A stretch of DNA of 8,247 bases, from contig DEJO01000022.1 in NCBI GenBank assembly GCA_002353555.1, positions 3,497 through 11,743 of the forward strand, written 5' to 3'. The notes under the pieces are model-generated. The model saw only the letters and a program-made list of their open reading frames with translations. It did no database searches and was not told the DNA's origin. Position 1 is the stretch's first letter. Each line of letters opens with the position of its first letter. The stretch is from Prevotella sp. UBA2746 (GTDB lineage: Bacteria > Bacteroidota > Bacteroidia > Bacteroidales > Bacteroidaceae). A program made the translations under genes and the position numbers. Positions 6,023 to 8,247 of this stretch are shown here, piece after piece.

Positions 6023-6096
6023 TCGGGGCGACAGGATTCGAACCTGCGGCCGCCTGGTCCCAAACCAGGAGCGCTACCGGGCTGCGCTACACCCCG
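6023..6096 (-). tRNA. tRNA-Pro (anticodon UGG)
   Basis: A 74-nt cloverleaf. The acceptor stem is CGGGGTG with CGCCCCG (one U-G pair), including the C1-G72 pair typical of proline tRNA, and the discriminator is A73. The D-arm contains TAGCGCAGCCCGGTAGCGC. The anticodon arm is CCTGG-TTTGGGA-CCAGG with anticodon TGG, and the T-arm is GCAGG-TTCGAAT-CCTGT. The 3' CCA is not encoded; the next bases are CAG, so it must be added by tRNA nucleotidyltransferase. Confidence 0.97.
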
Positions 6097-6125
6097 AAAC
6101 GTGGTACTAAGCCTATGAAAAAGAG

Positions 6126-6197
6126 AGGTGCCTGGCGGATTCGAACCGCCGTAGACGGTTTTGCAGACCGTTGACTAAGCCACTCATCCAAGGCACC
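6126..6197 (-). tRNA. tRNA-Cys (anticodon GCA)
   Basis: A 72-nt cloverleaf. The acceptor stem is GGTGCCT with AGGCACC, followed by discriminator U73, the hallmark of cysteine tRNA. The anticodon arm is ACGGT-CTGCAAA-ACCGT with anticodon GCA, and the T-arm is GGCGG-TTCGAAT-CCGCC. CCA is not encoded. It lies 29 bp upstream of tRNA-Pro on the same strand and shares its promoter and terminator. Confidence 0.97.
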
Positions 6198-6214
6198 AAT
6201 TTGTTTTTGCGGAT

Positions 6215-6247
6215 GCAAAGGTACGTGTTTTATTCCATACATCCAAA
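6215..6247 (-). promoter_or_regulatory. Complete Bacteroidota promoter for the tRNA pair
   Basis: On the minus strand TTTG (6247-6244), a 20-nt spacer and TACCTTTGC (6223-6215) match the -33/-7 consensus exactly. The core ends 18 bp before the tRNA-Cys 5' end. The -33 box begins only 8 bp beyond the stop of the Cys-rich gene, so the tRNAs have their own promoter and do not rely on read-through. Confidence 0.88.
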
Positions 6248-6255
6248 TTTTTCGA

Positions 6256-6474
6256 TTACTTTTTATGAAAGCATTCTGGTTTTTCGTGCGTACGATGCGA
6301 TTGACGCTGCTGCATCCTCAGCTCCTTCAGCGCACAGCCTTCACATCCGGCACACGGATGACGGGCAGACTTCAACGCACGGACGATGCGCCAAAGGGCG
6401 TAGACAACGGAGACAGCCAGCACGACGGCTACCACCACCCACTGCACGCCGGCAGCCGAAAGGGAGGTCATCAT
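6256..6474 (-). CDS. FeoB-associated-type Cys-rich small membrane protein
   Basis: A 72-aa protein too short to stand out. One TM helix (about 11-33, VQWVVVAVVLAVSVVYALWRI) is followed by a basic stretch and HPCAGCEGCALKEL (39-52), with cysteines C41, C44 and C47. A single N-terminal helix, then CxGCxGCALK, is the pattern of the FeoB-associated Cys-rich membrane proteins found near ferrous-iron transporters in Bacteroidota and Firmicutes. No feoB is in this window, so an iron role is only inferred. Its ATG (6474-6472) overlaps the TGA of the upstream DUF1232 gene as ATGA, which suggests translational coupling; a second ATG follows immediately at 6471. The frame is also open further upstream inside the DUF1232 gene, but that part reads as an out-of-frame shadow rich in Arg and Gln. 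Confidence 0.75.
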   Translation of the reverse strand: MMTSLSAAGVQWVVVAVVLAVSVVYALWRIVRALKSARHPCAGCEGCALKELRMQQRQSHRTHEKPECFHKK

Positions 6475-6878
6475 ACTGGGTTGCTGTCGGGATTGTCCTT
6501 GAACAGGTCGTCGGCACCAGCCAGCTCGTCTTCGTCGAACCAGGTAGAGAGCTTCTTGCGTGCCTTCTCCTTCACCTCGTCGCTGACATCTCCCCACACC
6601 ATGTTCAACACGAAGACCAGCACGGCAAGGTCGTCGCCAAGTCCGGCGATGGGGATGGCATCGGGAACGACGTCGAGCGGACTGATGAGATAGCCCAGGG
6701 CACCGATGATGGCAGCTTTCTCCTTCAGCGAGATCTGACTGCTCTCAAGGGTGTAGTACAAGATGAGCGAAGCATATACCAACTTGGCTCCGGCACGCTT
6801 TGCCACGCGACTGATTTTCTCCATGAATCCCGTCTTGGAGAAACGGTCTTTATATTTAAGGATGTCTGCTAATTCCAT
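6471..6878 (-). CDS. YkvA/DUF1232 family protein
   Basis: A 135-aa protein with the DUF1232 core GALGYLISPLDVVPDAIPIAGLGDD (59-83), containing the invariant SPLDxxPD and GxxDD motifs. It is preceded by an amphipathic helical N-terminus (about 10-45) and followed by a hydrophobic helix (AVLVFVLNMVWG, 85-96) and an acidic tail (WFDEDELAGADD). The family is membrane-associated and widespread in bacteria, with no settled biochemical function that I know of. It is the middle gene of a three-gene set: 4 bp after the upstream membrane protein gene and overlapping the downstream Cys-rich gene by 4 bp, so co-translation is likely. Confidence 0.92.
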   Translation of the reverse strand: MELADILKYKDRFSKTGFMEKISRVAKRAGAKLVYASLILYYTLESSQISLKEKAAIIGALGYLISPLDVVPDAIPIAGLGDDLAVLVFVLNMVWGDVSDEVKEKARKKLSTWFDEDELAGADDLFKDNPDSNPV

Positions 6879-6882
6879 GCTT

Positions 6883-7341
6883 CTATCTTCTGGTTTGTTC
6901 GTATTTCATGACTGCCCTGACATAATCGCAGACGGAAGGCTGCTGACGGTTCAGCCTTTGGATGCGCGACTTCATGAGCAACTTCTGGACGGCTCTCACC
7001 AACAGCCACAGCACCAGCCCGGCAAGGATGGCGACCAGCAGCGTCCACTGGCCTAACGGCATGTCGTTCACGGGGTACATGAAAGCCAGGATGACCACAG
7101 GGATGATGATAATCAGGCCAGCCGTGGTGTAGCGGCTGCGCTCCGTACCGTCGCTGTCGAGTATCGCCTGATAGTCGAACAGATAGTTGTCCAACTCTTC
7201 CTGCGTCGTCTTGTACTGTTCCAGCCGGGGGAAGTCGTCGCAATCCTTATACTTCTCTATACGCCGTTCCACCTGGTGCTGGAAGTCGTCGAGCTGTCCT
7301 TCCGTGACAAACTCGCTCATCGTAAAAAGCCTATTGTCCAT
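6883..7341 (-). CDS. Two-TM membrane protein of unknown function
   Basis: A 152-aa protein I do not recognise. A charged, helical N-terminus (about 10-68, rich in Glu, Asp and Gln, consistent with a short coiled coil) is followed by two TM helices at about 72-90 (TAGLIIIIPVVILAFMYPV) and 98-118 (WTLLVAILAGLVLWLLVRAV). A basic cytoplasmic-type tail (KSRIQRLNRQQ...KYEQTRR) completes it. The two helices are joined by a short loop, giving a hairpin with both ends probably in the cytoplasm. ATG 7341 has GAGG about 9 bases upstream; ATG 7320 (MSEFV) is an equally reasonable start. It is the first gene of the cluster with DUF1232 and the Cys-rich protein, and starts 16 bp after the T-run of rnpB. 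Confidence 0.82.
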   Translation of the reverse strand: MDNRLFTMSEFVTEGQLDDFQHQVERRIEKYKDCDDFPRLEQYKTTQEELDNYLFDYQAILDSDGTERSRYTTAGLIIIIPVVILAFMYPVNDMPLGQWTLLVAILAGLVLWLLVRAVQKLLMKSRIQRLNRQQPSVCDYVRAVMKYEQTRR

Positions 7342-7357
7342 CTTTTAATACCTCACT

Positions 7358-7376
7358 AAAAAAAACGCAGTGCCCC
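7358..7376 (-). terminator. rnpB 3' end: P1 arm plus T8 run
   Basis: On the minus strand the 3' strand of helix P1 (GGGGCACTGC, 7376-7367) is followed by G and eight Ts (7365-7358). The T-run after the closing helix is a plausible termination signal, although the pairing partner is the distant RNA 5' end. Confidence 0.65.
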
Positions 7377-7755
7377 TATAAGCCGGGTTCTGTGCTTCCC
7401 CCGGAAAGGGGAAGTGCCTGTCATTTATCTAATCCGCAGGTCACCCTACGGCTTCAGCGTTCTACCCTCCGTCTCGGGCGGGCAACCCTCAAGCGACGGT
7501 TTACATGAACTTGCAGCCCCCAGATGGCACAGCCCGACGATCACCCGCCGGCTGGTGGTCTCTTACACCACCTTCTCACCCTTACCGCCCGCACGAAGAC
7601 GGGACGGCGGTCATTCTCTTCTGCCTACACCTGCTGTCACCAACAGCTTCTATTTTCGGAAGTGGGGCACCCTGTGCTGCCCGGACTTTCCTCCCGCACC
7701 CATCCGTCCCGAAGGGCTTCTGGGTGCCAGCGACAAGCCGGAACACTGCCATTTC
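7366..7755 (-). ncRNA. rnpB: RNase P RNA (M1 RNA)
   Basis: The catalytic RNA of RNase P, which trims tRNA 5' leaders. On the minus strand the universal P4 strand GAGGAAAGTCC is at 7693-7683, and the matching 3' signature ACAGAACCCGGCTTAT is at 7393-7378. Helix P1 pairs GCAGTGTTCC (7749-7740) with GGGGCACTGC (7376-7367), including two G-U pairs. A strong hairpin, CACCC...TTCG...GGGTG, lies at 7726-7697 just before P4. The total length of about 385-390 nt fits a bacterial type A RNA. The 5' end is estimated from the promoter and P1; the 3' end from P1 and the T-run. Open frames across this region are incidental. Confidence 0.95.
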
Positions 7756-7759
7756 GGGA

Positions 7760-7792
7760 GCAAAGGTACTATTAAGTAAGCGAAATGCCAAA
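7760..7792 (-). promoter_or_regulatory. Complete Bacteroidota promoter for rnpB
   Basis: On the minus strand TTTG (7792-7789), a 20-nt spacer and TACCTTTGC (7768-7760) repeat the same architecture as the tRNA promoter. Transcription should start near 7755, a few bases before helix P1. Confidence 0.88.
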
Positions 7793-7797
7793 TTTAT

Positions 7798-8196
7798 TTG
7801 GAATTTTCCGAACGACAGGAAGAACTTATTGGGAAAGTGATGCCTTGGTTCTTGGATCAGTTAAATCAATATGGTGAAGGAGAGAGAAATGCCATAAAAG
7901 CTTATGCGATAGAATTCGTGAAAGAAGGAAAATTTTCGCCGCCGACAGTTGTTGTTCAAAAGAATAAGCTATATAGCCATAGTCGTATTATTGAGATTTG
8001 TAGTGCTCTTTATTTGATTGGGGAAGACAACAAAGCTTGTGTCGATTTCATTAAAGAGGTTTTTGCGGAGCCATTTGCGAATACAGAGGAAAGTACAATT
8101 GTGAAAAAGTTAAGTGGTCCAGACAAAATGCTTGAAATCATTGATACCTATTGGGAAGCTCAGGGTATAAACGTTAAAAATTCGCGAAATACTTAA
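7798..8196 (+). CDS. AT-rich hypothetical protein, possibly 5'-truncated
   Basis: A 132-aa frame of unknown function. It looks coding: mixed composition, helical pattern, few rare residues (ERQEELIGKVMPWFLDQLNQ at the N-terminus; IIEICSALYLIGEDNKACVD and FIKEVFAEPF in the middle). No signal peptide, TM helix or catalytic motif is seen. The stretch before the first ATG (7840) reads as continuous helix, yet the only candidate start there is TTG 7798, because an in-frame stop lies at 7777. There is no + strand promoter core ahead of it, only the divergent rnpB promoter. Base composition drops to about 40% GC by eye, against a little over 50% in the genes to the left. It may be the C-terminal remnant of a longer acquired gene, a gene starting at ATG 7840 (118 aa), or a TTG-start gene. 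Confidence 0.55.
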   Translation: MEFSERQEELIGKVMPWFLDQLNQYGEGERNAIKAYAIEFVKEGKFSPPTVVVQKNKLYSHSRIIEICSALYLIGEDNKACVDFIKEVFAEPFANTEESTIVKKLSGPDKMLEIIDTYWEAQGINVKNSRNT

Positions 8197-8213
8197 TATT
8201 TCTAAGGAAATTC

Positions 8214-8244
8214 TTTGGTTGTTCAAGAATTATTCGTACCTTTG
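8214..8244 (+). promoter_or_regulatory. Strong promoter reading off the right edge
   Basis: TTTG (8214-8217), a 19-nt spacer and TACCTTTG (8237-8244) form a full Bacteroidota promoter. The driven gene lies beyond 8247. An inverted repeat AATTCTT (8209-8215) / AAGAATT (8225-8231) overlaps the -33 box and could be an operator. Confidence 0.8.
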
Positions 8245-8247
8245 CAC

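Noticed and set aside
6126..6197. tRNA genes as an integration site for a mobile element
   Set aside because: No integrase, no duplicated tRNA 3' end and no composition break were found next to the tRNAs.
6475..6597. N-terminal extension of the Cys-rich protein into the DUF1232 gene
   Set aside because: The extra residues are an out-of-frame reading of the DUF1232 3' end; the ATGA overlap gives a natural start directly before the TM helix.
6171..6872. 233-aa + strand frame opposite the DUF1232 cluster
   Set aside because: It begins inside tRNA-Cys and promoter DNA and is antisense to two genes with family motifs.
7414..7840. Several open frames (83-121 aa) across the RNase P RNA region
   Set aside because: They lie within rnpB, which is identified by its conserved P4 strands and P1 pairing; the translations are proline/serine-rich noise.

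Overview
The window looks like a chromosomal segment of a Bacteroidota bacterium, most likely from the Prevotella/Prevotellaceae side. The clearest sign is a recurring TACCTTTG(C) promoter core (the Bacteroidota -7 box, consensus TAnnTTTG). Three of its copies have a TTTG -33 box 19 or 20 bases upstream. Other signs are the AT-rich Shine-Dalgarno-poor leaders, the lipoprotein and glucosaminidase types, the RNase P RNA and the tRNA sequences. Genus is inferred; no 16S or marker gene is present.

Layout. (1) 1-540 is non-coding. It contains a diverged tandem array of five 22-bp units (317-426), each built on a near-palindromic AAAATGGNCCATTTT core, followed by a terminator-like hairpin (433-461). 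(2) 543-1481 (-) encodes a secreted GH73-type N-acetylglucosaminidase with two LysM domains. It is transcribed divergently from a + strand cluster at 1568-4195: a short, catalytically degenerate FolK/HPPK-like protein, a secreted M64-family metallopeptidase and a secreted TPR protein. The two divergent promoters form a perfect 11-bp inverted repeat and are separated by a 7-bp tandem repeat (AACTCCT, four and a half copies). (3) The TPR frame has no stop where its homologous part ends. It runs 279 nt antisense into cdd (cytidine deaminase, 3917-4399, -), which lies downstream of a beta-helix lipoprotein gene (4427-5896, -). (4) A tRNA-Cys(GCA)/tRNA-Pro(UGG) pair (-) has a textbook promoter and terminator. 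(5) A three-gene minus-strand cluster encodes a two-TM membrane protein, a YkvA/DUF1232 protein and a 72-aa FeoB-associated-type Cys-rich membrane protein. It begins directly after the rnpB terminator. (6) rnpB (RNase P RNA, -, about 7366-7755). (7) An AT-rich + strand ORF of unknown function without an ATG at its 5' end, then a strong promoter running off the right edge.

Most of this is ordinary housekeeping and cell-envelope content. Extracytoplasmic functions dominate: wall hydrolase, secreted peptidase, TPR protein, surface lipoprotein and small membrane proteins. I see no complete defence system, mobile element, CRISPR array or biosynthetic cluster. The items most worth a second look are the 22-bp periodic palindromic array, the repeat-spaced divergent promoter pair, the degenerate FolK, the TPR/cdd antisense overlap, and the compositionally foreign ORF at the rnpB promoter. 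GC statements are by-eye estimates; no database search was possible.
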